Positions 8,645 to 16,842 of a stretch of 64,000 nt of DNA are shown piece by piece. The notes under the pieces were generated by a model. It saw nothing but the letters and a program-made list of their open reading frames with translations. It did not search any database and had not been told where the DNA came from. Every line of letters starts with the position of its first letter. Position 1 is the stretch's first letter. The stretch spans positions 186,001-250,000 of the forward strand of contig JAEYHZ010000004.1 in assembly GCA_023409265.1 (NCBI GenBank), written 5' to 3'. The stretch comes from Bacillota bacterium. Lineage in GTDB: Bacteria; Bacillota; Clostridia; Acetivibrionales; DSM-1351. A program made the translations under genes and the position numbers.

Positions 8645-9421
8645 TCAATATTTTTTAATCAGATCCTTTATTTCGGATAATACCGCGTTTACCGCTATCT
8701 GAGTACGGTTTTCACAGGACAGTTTATGTGAAATAAGCTGAACATGAGATTTTATTGTGTTCTCGGATATATACAGATGGTTGCTGATTTCTTTATTCGA
8801 ATACCCTTTCTTTAGATAATTTAAAACTCTCTTTTCTGAGTCACTTATCTCGGATACGTTAAAATTCGGCAAAATGGCCTCCTTCAAATAGTACTCAATA
8901 TTACTCTTTATGGAGTGATACTTGAAATTTGACATAATTAGCTTTGAGAAAAGTAAAAAATATTTTACGGCTATTTCATCATTTTTTGAGCTTAAAATGA
9001 AGGCAGATAAATAGCCGATTGTTCGTGCATCCGATACTATGGGTACCGTGCAGTTGGTATAACTGCTAAAGAGTGGATTACTGCATTTCTCGGAATATTC
9101 AATTGATATTCCGTTTTCTTTGCAGGATTCAGAAATCGATGTCCTTCCCATATTCTCTTCGTTAAAATTTAGCCCATTGGATAGCTTTATTGGACTTGAC
9201 ATAAAATCATAGTTTATGTGATAGGCTACCACCGATAGGTCGGTATTAAGAAGTAAGACAAAGTTGTAAAATAAAGGTACATTAAAAAGATGTTTATACG
9301 AAGCAGAAAGAAGGTATTTAGTCATTTCCAGAGGTGTATCATCCTCGGAATAGAGCAGGTGATACATTGTTGGAGCACAAGGATTTATGCTTGGAACTGA
9401 TTGCTTTATAAATTTATCCAA
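8645..9421 (-). CDS. LuxR-family regulator with N-terminal GAF-like sensor region
   Basis: A regulator of about 258 aa. The last 65 residues are a LuxR/GerE HTH (SEKRVLNYLKKGYSNKEISN, then ISENTIKSHVQLI). The first about 170 residues look like a GAF-type ligand domain. TTG at 9421 is preferred because GAAAGGTG stands seven bases upstream on the minus strand. An in-frame ATG at 9442 has no ribosome site. It is divergent from the large biosynthetic gene set beginning at 9933, separated by about 500 bases of AT-rich DNA, which is the usual place for a pathway-specific regulator (inference). Confidence 0.85.
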   Translation of the reverse strand: MDKFIKQSVPSINPCAPTMYHLLYSEDDTPLEMTKYLLSASYKHLFNVPLFYNFVLLLNTDLSVVAYHINYDFMSSPIKLSNGLNFNEENMGRTSISESCKENGISIEYSEKCSNPLFSSYTNCTVPIVSDARTIGYLSAFILSSKNDEIAVKYFLLFSKLIMSNFKYHSIKSNIEYYLKEAILPNFNVSEISDSEKRVLNYLKKGYSNKEISNHLYISENTIKSHVQLISHKLSCENRTQIAVNAVLSEIKDLIKKY

Positions 9422-9442
9422 TATTTCACACCTTTCTACCAT

Positions 9443-9932
9443 TATATATAGATCAGGTACTAATAATATAAATGTTTACTTATTTCCCTATAAGTGTCAA
9501 TAAAAAATTTGTTATATTTTGCGATAATGACATATATTAACAAAATTATACTATAAATGACATATCTTTCAAACATAAATCACTAAAAATAATGTTTATA
9601 AATAATATTTCTTTGATTAAAATATACATAAGTTATAAAATTTACCTAAATTTGTAAAAAGCTGAGAGGGAGGAAACTACTCATTCCTGCCCTGAAGGCT
9701 GGTACTAAATGTACAAAATACACTCTGACTGCCATGCCAGGGAGATAATTTTTGTGCTTAATTATGTTATTACTGTTAAAAGAGTAAGTTATGCAATGTA
9801 TTCGGGAAATAAATTTAAGCTCTTATAAGCATGACTTTTGAACAAACAGATTCATGGTAGCAGCGTAAGAAATGAAGATATTAATAAGCTTTGAACTTGT
9901 TGAGATTTATACTATAGGAAAGAGAGGACATT
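9443..9932. promoter_or_regulatory. Divergent intergenic region with possible structured leader
   Basis: About 490 bases, very AT-rich except for 9661-9750. That island can form a gggaggaa (9668-9675) / ttcctgccc (9684-9692) stem, a small gtac/gtac hairpin (9702-9714) and a ctgg/ccag pairing (9699-9702 with 9737-9740). It matches no riboswitch class I recognise. A promoter-like TTGAAC at 9891 and TATAGG at 9913 stand just before the exporter gene. The region should contain operators for both the regulator and the cluster. Confidence 0.4.
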
Positions 9933-10982
9933 ATGCCAATAATTGAGGTCAGTAACTTGGTCAAGGATTATAAACAAAATGTGAGAAAAAAAGGTTTACT
10001 GGGAGCGCTTCAAAGTCTTTTAATTCCAGATTATTTAACTAAAAGAGCGGTGAATGAGATAAGCTTTACAATAAACAAGGGGGATATGGTAGGCTTCATC
10101 GGTCCGAATGGAGCGGGAAAATCCACAACGGTAAAAATGTTGACCGGCATACTTTCACCAACTTCTGGAACGATTAGCCTGAATGGTATGTCACCTCATA
10201 AGGAAAGAAAAAGAATTGCTTCAAAAATCGGTGTGGTATTTGGCCAGAGATCCCAATTGTGGTGGGATCTTCCCGTTTCAGACACCTTTGATCTGCTTAA
10301 ATACATTTATAAAATTCCAAATAAGACTTTTAAGGTAAACATGGATATTTTTAATGAACTTTTAGGACTTCATGAGTTTATAGCTCAACCGGTCAGACAA
10401 TTAAGCCTGGGACAGCGAATGCGGGCCGACATTGGGGCTGCACTACTGCATAATCCGGAAATAGTTTTGTTTGATGAGCCCACAATTGGATTGGATGTAG
10501 TTGCTAAAGAAAAAATCAGAAATTTTATAAAATGCATTAATTCTGAAAACAAAACAACAATGCTTTTTACAACACATGACATGATGGATATAGAGAAGAC
10601 TTGTAAGCGAATGATCATTATTGATCAGGGTGTAATTATATATGACGGAACAGTTGAACATATAAAGGATGTATATGGAAAAGAACGTACATTAGTAGTG
10701 GAATTCAGTGAAGAATTCTCAGAAATCTCACTTCCGTCAGGTGTTGAGGTGATCCGGGAAAATAACAATAAAAAGTGGTTGAAATTTAAAAAAGATGAAA
10801 TACAAATATCCGGCCTTATTTCTGATCTGACACAAAAATATGGTATTCAGGATTTTACTATTCAGGAACCTGAAATAGAGTCCATTATAAGAAAGATATA
10901 CGAAGGAGGGATTAACTTTGATCAGAGCTTATATGGAGCTGGTGAAGAAGTCATTCCAGAACAACTTGGCATATCGCATTGA
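9933..10982 (+). CDS. ABC-2 type exporter ATP-binding protein (DrrA-like)
   Basis: Cytoplasmic ATPase of 349 aa. Walker A is GPNGAGKST, the signature is LSLGQRMRADIG, Walker B is IVLFDEPTIGLD and the H-loop is TTHDMMDIE. A C-terminal extension of about 100 residues follows, as in DrrA-type drug exporters. It is preceded by GAGAGGA and ATG 9933. The two downstream genes encode matching ABC-2 permeases. As the first gene of the cluster it probably drives product export and self-protection (inference). Confidence 0.93.
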   Translation: MPIIEVSNLVKDYKQNVRKKGLLGALQSLLIPDYLTKRAVNEISFTINKGDMVGFIGPNGAGKSTTVKMLTGILSPTSGTISLNGMSPHKERKRIASKIGVVFGQRSQLWWDLPVSDTFDLLKYIYKIPNKTFKVNMDIFNELLGLHEFIAQPVRQLSLGQRMRADIGAALLHNPEIVLFDEPTIGLDVVAKEKIRNFIKCINSENKTTMLFTTHDMMDIEKTCKRMIIIDQGVIIYDGTVEHIKDVYGKERTLVVEFSEEFSEISLPSGVEVIRENNNKKWLKFKKDEIQISGLISDLTQKYGIQDFTIQEPEIESIIRKIYEGGINFDQSLYGAGEEVIPEQLGISH

Positions 10983-11709
10983 TTATTTTGCCGGACTGAT
11001 TAACACTTTATTGATGATCTTTGTAAATATCGCCATATGGAAGGCAATATATGAGGAAGAAGAAGCCATTGGCGGAGTTCAGCTTAAGATAATTATTACA
11101 TACATAATTCTTGGATTTCTCATGCAAAGTGTATTTGCAATGGATGAATACTTTATTGAAAATAAAGTGAGAAGTGGCTTAATATGTTCAGATCTCATGA
11201 AACCGTTGAGTTTTCGGCTATATGTATTTTTCTATAATTTGGGTGGTACTTTTTTTAAGATTTTAATGCAACTTATACCTGCATTAATTGCTTCTTTACT
11301 TCTTTTTAGACTCCTTGCACCATTTTCCCTCCAAATGGGAATATACTTTACGATTAGTTTTATATTGGGCTATTTGGTTTTATATAGCTTGAATTTTCTT
11401 GTTTGGGTCAGCTCCTTCTGGTTTTACTGGACCTTTAGTCTGGTAACAATAAAAGATGCCCTGGTAATGGTGTTATCGGGAGCATTGATTCCGTTATGGT
11501 TTATGCCTCAATGGCTGTTTGATTTTATAAAAATGACCCCATTTGATTCCATTTATTATATTCCTATCGCAATTTATCTGGGACAAATTCCTGTCAATGA
11601 AATCATTTTCAATATTTTAAAGCAGCTTTTCTGGATATTTATACTGACCACAATTGGACATATTGTATGGAAGGCTGCCACAAAGAAATTGGTTGTGCAA
11701 GGAGGTTGA
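10918..11709 (+). CDS. ABC-2 family permease (ABC2_membrane_6 / DUF990 type), subunit 1
   Basis: A 263-aa integral membrane protein with about six hydrophobic segments and the pattern of the DUF990-type ABC-2 permeases that work in pairs. TTG 10918 is a strong start: GAAGGAGGG ends seven bases upstream inside the ATPase gene, giving a 65-base overlap and tight coupling. ATG 10933 is an alternative but is less well spaced. It should form the export channel with the next gene product. Confidence 0.88.
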   Translation: MIRAYMELVKKSFQNNLAYRIDYFAGLINTLLMIFVNIAIWKAIYEEEEAIGGVQLKIIITYIILGFLMQSVFAMDEYFIENKVRSGLICSDLMKPLSFRLYVFFYNLGGTFFKILMQLIPALIASLLLFRLLAPFSLQMGIYFTISFILGYLVLYSLNFLVWVSSFWFYWTFSLVTIKDALVMVLSGALIPLWFMPQWLFDFIKMTPFDSIYYIPIAIYLGQIPVNEIIFNILKQLFWIFILTTIGHIVWKAATKKLVVQGG

Positions 11710-11713
11710 AGAA

Positions 11714-12544
11714 TTGGAACAGGTTCACTCACATACTATAAAAGAAAGTTTTAAAATGTTTTTTAAATTTTCAAGTCTTAACTTAAAATCAATGCTGGAG
11801 TATAAATTTGACCGCTTTTTAATTTCCTTTGCAATTTTTATTCGTGAAATGGTAAGCATCATTGTAATGTTACTTATCTTTACCCGATTTGTCAGGATAC
11901 GCGGTTGGGAAATGAATGAGATGTTTTTCCTATACAGCTTTTTGTTTCTGTCTTACAGTCTCTTTATATTCTTTTTCACAGGTATTCGGGATTTTGATAA
12001 TATGGTTTATTCCGGAGAGCTGGACAGGTTTTTAATAAGGCCTGTGGGATTAATGTTTCAAGTTATTGCTTCACGTGTTGATTACTGTGCTACCGTTGGT
12101 CATGGAGCAGTTGGGATTATTCTGTTTCTGAAAACATATAACACCGTAGGTATCCAGTGGGATCTGAAAAACGTATCCTATTATATCGCTGCACTGGTGG
12201 GAGGAGCTATAATACAGGCTGCACTTTTCATGATATCCTCCTGCCTGAGTTTCTGGACTATTAGAACTATAAACCTGAGAAATCTGATTTTCTTTAATTC
12301 CAGAAGATTTGCAGGATACCCCATCAGCTTCTATCCCGGAATTATTCAAAAAATGCTCATATTTGTAATCCCTTTTGCTTTTGTCAGCTATTTCCCCGCT
12401 CAATACTTTTTGAGAAAGCCGGATATATCAATGTTCTGGAATGGTTATATGTATCTGACTCCGGTAGTTGGGATTGCAATGTTTGCTGTAGTATATTCAT
12501 TCTGGAGGTTTGGATTAAAGCATTATTCCAGCGCAGGCAACTAG
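11714..12544 (+). CDS. ABC-2 family permease (ABC2_membrane_6 / DUF990 type), subunit 2
   Basis: A 276-aa membrane protein with about six hydrophobic segments, partner of the preceding permease. Features shared with the family include GELDRFLIRPVGLMFQ after the first membrane pair. TTG 11714 is chosen because AAGGAGG ends eight bases upstream and only four bases separate it from the previous stop; a longer reading from 11654 would lack a ribosome site. It is part of the three-gene exporter. Confidence 0.88.
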   Translation: MEQVHSHTIKESFKMFFKFSSLNLKSMLEYKFDRFLISFAIFIREMVSIIVMLLIFTRFVRIRGWEMNEMFFLYSFLFLSYSLFIFFFTGIRDFDNMVYSGELDRFLIRPVGLMFQVIASRVDYCATVGHGAVGIILFLKTYNTVGIQWDLKNVSYYIAALVGGAIIQAALFMISSCLSFWTIRTINLRNLIFFNSRRFAGYPISFYPGIIQKMLIFVIPFAFVSYFPAQYFLRKPDISMFWNGYMYLTPVVGIAMFAVVYSFWRFGLKHYSSAGN

Positions 12545-12608
12545 TTAACAGGTGTTTTATGGGTGACATCTGAACAACTTTTTAGTTTAACAACTTGAGG
12601 GTAAAGTT

Positions 12609-12794
12609 ATGAAAAAAGACCAGGTCCTTAAAAACAGAATTGATTTGCTAAGACAACAATTATACAGCATGATCGAAAAAGACTCCTGTATGCAGTCAGG
12701 TCAGCTTCTTGATTTAAGTGTGGAGCTAGACAAGCTTCTTAACAATTGGCTGGAGAACAGTGAAGTTATTAAACCCGATTTTCAAGGGAGATAG
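12609..12794 (+). CDS. Spo0E-like aspartyl-phosphate phosphatase
   Basis: A 61-aa helical-hairpin protein. Two predicted helices surround the Spo0E-family signature S-x-x-x-D, seen here as SVELD within LLDLSVELDKLL. Known members remove phosphate from Spo0A~P and delay sporulation. GAGGG precedes ATG 12609. It lies on the same strand between the exporter and the biosynthetic genes and is followed by a terminator, so it may be the last gene of the export operon. It could link product export with entry into sporulation (inference). Confidence 0.82.
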   Translation: MKKDQVLKNRIDLLRQQLYSMIEKDSCMQSGQLLDLSVELDKLLNNWLENSEVIKPDFQGR

Positions 12795-12845
12795 TTTTCG
12801 GAAAGATATACCGGCGGAGGTCGCAATAATTGTTTTATTGCAACG

Positions 12846-12868
12846 AAGTGCAGTGAAACTGCACTTTT
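12846..12868 (+). terminator. Rho-independent terminator
   Basis: Perfect 9-bp stem aagtgcagt / actgcactt with a GAA loop and trailing T residues. It separates the exporter/Spo0E unit from the nucleotidase gene. Confidence 0.75.
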
Positions 12869-13009
12869 CAACAATGGAAGTATTTTCGGAAAATAGCCCT
12901 TTAAAAAATAGAAGGTTATTATTAACTATTCCCTAAGGCAGTGTCAAAGCATACTGGTACTAGATTTAAGAAGAATTATAATATTCCAATTTTAAAATGG
13001 AGAAGGCGT

Positions 13010-14581
13010 ATGAAAAAATATAGAAACCTAATTGTGCTTGGTGTTATTTTGGTAGGAGTTGTTATATTTTTAATATATAGAAATGTCAACTTTAATGATC
13101 TGCTTTTAAAATGCGGATATTACGAAAAAAAAATAAGTATTATCAATACCGCAGATATTCATGGACACATTATCTACGATAATGATGCAGGCGGATACTA
13201 TACACTTGACCAGGTCAATGTCATGATGGGTATGCCGCTTATGAAGACGGTAGTTGACGAAATAAGGCAGAAGGATAAAGATGCATTGCTGTTGGATAGC
13301 GGTGACATGTTTCACGGTACAAATGAAGCTAATGTTCAAAAGGCACAGGGGATAGTCGAGGAAGCTAATTTGATGGGTTATGATGCCATGGTCGTAGGTA
13401 ATCATGATTTTGATTTTGGATTGGACAGGCTGATAGAAATAAAGTCCCAGCTGAATTACCCAATGCTCTCTGCAAACATATATAAAGACGGAAATCCATT
13501 ATTTCAGGAATATAAGATTGTAGAAATTGGAGGCAAAAAAATCGGCTTGTTCGGTTTAACTGTTGAGGATGCTTTGGTATACACAAATTCAAAGGATACA
13601 AAGGGAGTTACGGTAGAAGATCCCATCAAGGCTGCTGCCAAAATGGTTGAATTCCTAAAAAAACAAACTGACTCAATTATTTTGATCTCGCATTTGGGTG
13701 ATGAGATTGATAAGCAGGTTGTGGATCAGGTAAAAGGAATTGACTTGATTTTATGCGGACATCATCACTTCTTATATGAAAAGGCTGTCAACTATAAAGG
13801 TACATATCTTGTGGAGGCTGGGGGCTATAGTACTCATGTGGGACTGGCAGAGATGTATTTCAGAAAGGGAAAAATATCAAAAGTGGTGTGGAAGGTAATA
13901 CAAAATACAGACGAAACTAAAGCAAATGAAGATATGAAAAAGCTGGGAAATAAATACTATGCCCTCGCCATGGAAGCTGGAAAGGAGCAGGTAGGAAAAG
14001 CAGCAGTCAATCTGGATGGTGTCAGATCAAGAGTCAGATCTCAGGAGACAAATCTTGCAAATTTACTTGCTGACGCAATGCGGGAAACAGGTAATGCTGA
14101 TATTGCCCTTATGAATGGCGGTGGCATCCGTGAAAGCATTCCGGCCGGTGAGGTAAATCTATATAAGATAGGAAAAGCGCTTCCATTTTCCAACTATCTG
14201 GTAACAGCTGAAGTCAAGGGTGAAAATATATACCTGGCCCTGGAAAGAGGCATCAGACAGTATCCAAACTCAGGCACCAATGGCGGGTTTTTACAGGTGT
14301 CGGGGATAGACTATGTTTTTGATGCATCCAAAAATGCAGGGAGCAGAGTTGTGAGCATTATGTTGGATGGTAAGCCTCTTGACAGGAGTAAATATTATAA
14401 GGTTGCCTTAAACGATTACATCTTTAACGGCGGGGATAATTACACCGAATTTGAAGACAGCCAATTGCTCTACAGAGGAGAATTGTTGAAAGATGTTTTG
14501 GCTAAATACATAAGGGAAAAGAGAGAGGTAAACCCTGTCACAGAGGGAAGAATAAAAGTCATCAATGAGCGGTACAAGTAA
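13010..14581 (+). CDS. Membrane-anchored 5'-nucleotidase / metallophosphoesterase
   Basis: A 523-aa protein of the UshA/5'-nucleotidase family. ATG 13010 follows GGAG by seven bases; an upstream GTG (12941) has no ribosome site. One N-terminal membrane segment (residues about 5-23, positive side first) should leave the enzyme outside the cell. Metal ligands are visible as TADIHGH, DSGDMFHG, GNHDFDFG and GHHH. The C-terminal 5_nucleotid_C domain carries NGGGIRESIPAGEV and FNGGDNY. The family hydrolyses nucleotides, UDP-sugars or related phosphoesters. It overlaps the start region of the next gene, a nucleotide-kinase-like protein, which suggests linked phosphate chemistry. Confidence 0.9.
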   Translation: MKKYRNLIVLGVILVGVVIFLIYRNVNFNDLLLKCGYYEKKISIINTADIHGHIIYDNDAGGYYTLDQVNVMMGMPLMKTVVDEIRQKDKDALLLDSGDMFHGTNEANVQKAQGIVEEANLMGYDAMVVGNHDFDFGLDRLIEIKSQLNYPMLSANIYKDGNPLFQEYKIVEIGGKKIGLFGLTVEDALVYTNSKDTKGVTVEDPIKAAAKMVEFLKKQTDSIILISHLGDEIDKQVVDQVKGIDLILCGHHHFLYEKAVNYKGTYLVEAGGYSTHVGLAEMYFRKGKISKVVWKVIQNTDETKANEDMKKLGNKYYALAMEAGKEQVGKAAVNLDGVRSRVRSQETNLANLLADAMRETGNADIALMNGGGIRESIPAGEVNLYKIGKALPFSNYLVTAEVKGENIYLALERGIRQYPNSGTNGGFLQVSGIDYVFDASKNAGSRVVSIMLDGKPLDRSKYYKVALNDYIFNGGDNYTEFEDSQLLYRGELLKDVLAKYIREKREVNPVTEGRIKVINERYK

Positions 14582-14600
14582 CCTGATGAGGAGTGAAGCC

Positions 14601-15311
14601 GTGGGAAACAGTACTGTTAAAATACATAAGGATACCGGTACGTTAATAGCTTGTGAAGGATTAAGCGGTTGCGGTAAAAGTGAAAGCATCGGAGAATTGA
14701 GCAGGTATTTGTCTTCTCTAGGGTATTGTGTTTATGTAATTGAATGGAATTCAAATAAAAACATAAGAAATATGGTTAAATTCCTTCATTCTAAAAAACT
14801 GTTAACTGCGTTTATTTACAGTGTATTGCAATGGATAAGCTTTTTAAAGGATTATTTTAACAGCATACTGCCTTTACTAAAAAAAGACTGTATTGTAATT
14901 GCCGACAGGTATATCTTTACAGGCATAACCAGAGATAAGGTTAACGGTACCACAGATATGATCGGACGCCTGTTCTTCAAATTAATCCGGGCACCGGACA
15001 TGGAGTTTTTCTTTGATACCGATCCGGAAATATGTAAGAAGAGGATTCAAATTAGGAACAAGGAACTTTTCCATCCAAATAAGTATATTCATAAAAACAG
15101 ATTTCTGAAGGATAAAGAACTGTACTATTTGAAAAAGCTGAGAATTGAATATGTCAAATGGTTTGACAAGCTTGGAACCTCAGGTAGTACTCAGGTGATT
15201 CGTATTATTAACAACAATTGCACCATGAATGAGTTCGTAAGAGGCTACATAGAGCAAAAGCAGTTTGCTGTCAATGAAAGCCGGTTTTACAGGCAGGAAC
15301 AGTGCAAATAG
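14601..15311 (+). CDS. Thymidylate-kinase-like P-loop kinase
   Basis: A 236-aa cytoplasmic protein. Walker A GLSGCGKS is at residues 20-27, and a DRY motif (IADRYIFTG) corresponds to the DR(Y/H/F) of thymidylate kinases. A lid-like region with many Lys/Arg follows. GTG 14601 is favoured by GAGGAG seven bases upstream; ATGs at 14565 and 14586 are possible. It is longer than classical Tmk and lies inside a biosynthetic gene set, so it may phosphorylate a pathway compound rather than dTMP. The substrate is unknown. Confidence 0.75.
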   Translation: MGNSTVKIHKDTGTLIACEGLSGCGKSESIGELSRYLSSLGYCVYVIEWNSNKNIRNMVKFLHSKKLLTAFIYSVLQWISFLKDYFNSILPLLKKDCIVIADRYIFTGITRDKVNGTTDMIGRLFFKLIRAPDMEFFFDTDPEICKKRIQIRNKELFHPNKYIHKNRFLKDKELYYLKKLRIEYVKWFDKLGTSGSTQVIRIINNNCTMNEFVRGYIEQKQFAVNESRFYRQEQCK

Positions 15312-15370
15312 CTGAACTGGGCAGAAATCCAGCAAATCCTATATTAAATGTAACTAAAGGAGACTTAATT

Positions 15371-15634
15371 ATGCAAAAAGAAGAAATTGTAAAAAGGATA
15401 TTTGATATCCTTCAGAGCCGCTGTCAGTTTAACGCAGATAATATCAAACCTGATGCTGATTTAAGAGATAATTATGGCATAGATTCTATTGCTCTGGTGG
15501 AGCTGCTGATTGAAATAGAATGTGAATTTGATATCACAATTGACAGTAATTTACTTACCTACGAGTGCTTTTCAACAGCTGATGCAATATCAAACTACGT
15601 TTTGAATAAATTGACTGATGTGAGTTGTATCTAA
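15371..15634 (+). CDS. Acyl carrier protein 1 (BtrI-like)
   Basis: An 87-aa free-standing carrier protein. The phosphopantetheine site is Ser39 in YGIDSIALVELLIEIE, with the usual acidic helix II. AAAGGAG stands eight bases before ATG 15371; the frame extends upstream but has no ribosome site. It needs a phosphopantetheinyl transferase, and none is encoded in this window. It is followed 24 bases later by a BtrH-like gene and then an AMP-forming ligase gene, so it is the likely acceptor for the ligase product. The role is analogous to BtrI of butirosin synthesis (inference). Confidence 0.92.
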   Translation: MQKEEIVKRIFDILQSRCQFNADNIKPDADLRDNYGIDSIALVELLIEIECEFDITIDSNLLTYECFSTADAISNYVLNKLTDVSCI

Positions 15635-15658
15635 ATACGTAAAGGCTAAGGTGAAAAT

Positions 15659-16789
15659 ATGGACAAACATTCTATTCAAAACGTTCCCAGATATTATGAA
15701 CCTTATGTGAGCGATTGCTTTCATAATGCACTGGCAGCCCAATTGCTCTACATGGGCTTAAATCCCACTGTAATACTGGCAGATTACCTGTCATTTCTAT
15801 ATGACAGCGAAACCGGATATATGGGTGTTAATTATTTGTACAAGTACAATACCTCTGTTGAGTTTACAGAGGAAGAATTAAATACATCCTTTGAACTGGC
15901 ATATTTTCCGGTGCCTGAAAATTTTGGCAAAGCGGCTTCTTTGAATAAATCAGAACTATTAAAAGACAAAATTATAGTAAGAATGTATTTGGAAAATGAC
16001 TCAAAACTGGCATATAAAAGACTTAAGGAATTAATTGATGGAGATATGCCTGCGGCAGTGGCAGTAGACTTGCATTACATGCAGTACCACAGAGCCTATA
16101 AAAAAGATCATGGTCTTCACTATGTTGTAGTGACAGGATATGACGAAGAGGCAGGCTGGTATGAACTATTTGATAAATACAAGCTTTCCAGCAGTGACTT
16201 TGACGGCAGATTACCCATTGATGAGCTTCTACTGGCAAGGGCATCTGAGAATCCGCAAAAAAATCCGTTAATGGGTGAATTCTCAAGACCGCTTCAAAAT
16301 GTTTGGTGTGAGATAGGAATTCATGATGAATTCAGAATTGAAGACAAACAGCTTATTGCCGTTCTCAGGGAAAGCTGTGAACGAATGAGCAGCCGTAAAA
16401 AAGTATTGGGTATTCAATGCGGGTTTAATGCATTTAATGCTTTGCTGCAGGATCTGGGAAGTAAAAAAAATGAGGGTCTTGGTGAGAAAAATTTATATCT
16501 GTTTAAAACCTATTACAATGAAACCTTCAAGACAATTGCAAGGAGCAGAAAAAGGTTTAATGCATTTATTAAGGAGCTTAAGCTGATTCCATCTGAAATG
16601 CAGTTAGAATCAGTACATCAGCTTGAGGAGTCTGCAAGGAAGTGGGATATATGCGCAAATCTGGCCCTTAAGTTAGGTATTACAAGATCAATTGCTCTGA
16701 TAGACGACATAATTAGCCAGCTCGGAGATATCAGAGAGAGGGAAATGCAGGTTGTCAAATCAATGGAAAGTTGGCTTAAAAACTCATAA
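15659..16789 (+). CDS. BtrH-like papain/C39-fold acyltransferase 1
   Basis: A 376-aa protein whose first about 175 residues match the BtrH N-terminal pattern. Cys20 is in SDCFHNALAAQLLYMG, His154 in HYVVVTGYD and Asp172 in LFDKYK, a Cys-His-Asp arrangement of the cysteine-protease fold. In butirosin synthesis BtrH moves the carrier-bound aminoacyl chain onto the aminoglycoside amine. Here the substrate is unknown. A helical C-terminal region of about 170 residues follows. No signal peptide is present. AAGGTG lies just before ATG 15659. It is the best conserved of the four related proteins in the cluster. Confidence 0.85.
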   Translation: MDKHSIQNVPRYYEPYVSDCFHNALAAQLLYMGLNPTVILADYLSFLYDSETGYMGVNYLYKYNTSVEFTEEELNTSFELAYFPVPENFGKAASLNKSELLKDKIIVRMYLENDSKLAYKRLKELIDGDMPAAVAVDLHYMQYHRAYKKDHGLHYVVVTGYDEEAGWYELFDKYKLSSSDFDGRLPIDELLLARASENPQKNPLMGEFSRPLQNVWCEIGIHDEFRIEDKQLIAVLRESCERMSSRKKVLGIQCGFNAFNALLQDLGSKKNEGLGEKNLYLFKTYYNETFKTIARSRKRFNAFIKELKLIPSEMQLESVHQLEESARKWDICANLALKLGITRSIALIDDIISQLGDIREREMQVVKSMESWLKNS

Positions 16790-16842
16790 TTCCGGTGGAT
16801 TTGACCTGTTTACCAATTGTGTAAATATAAAGGGGAGAAAAT

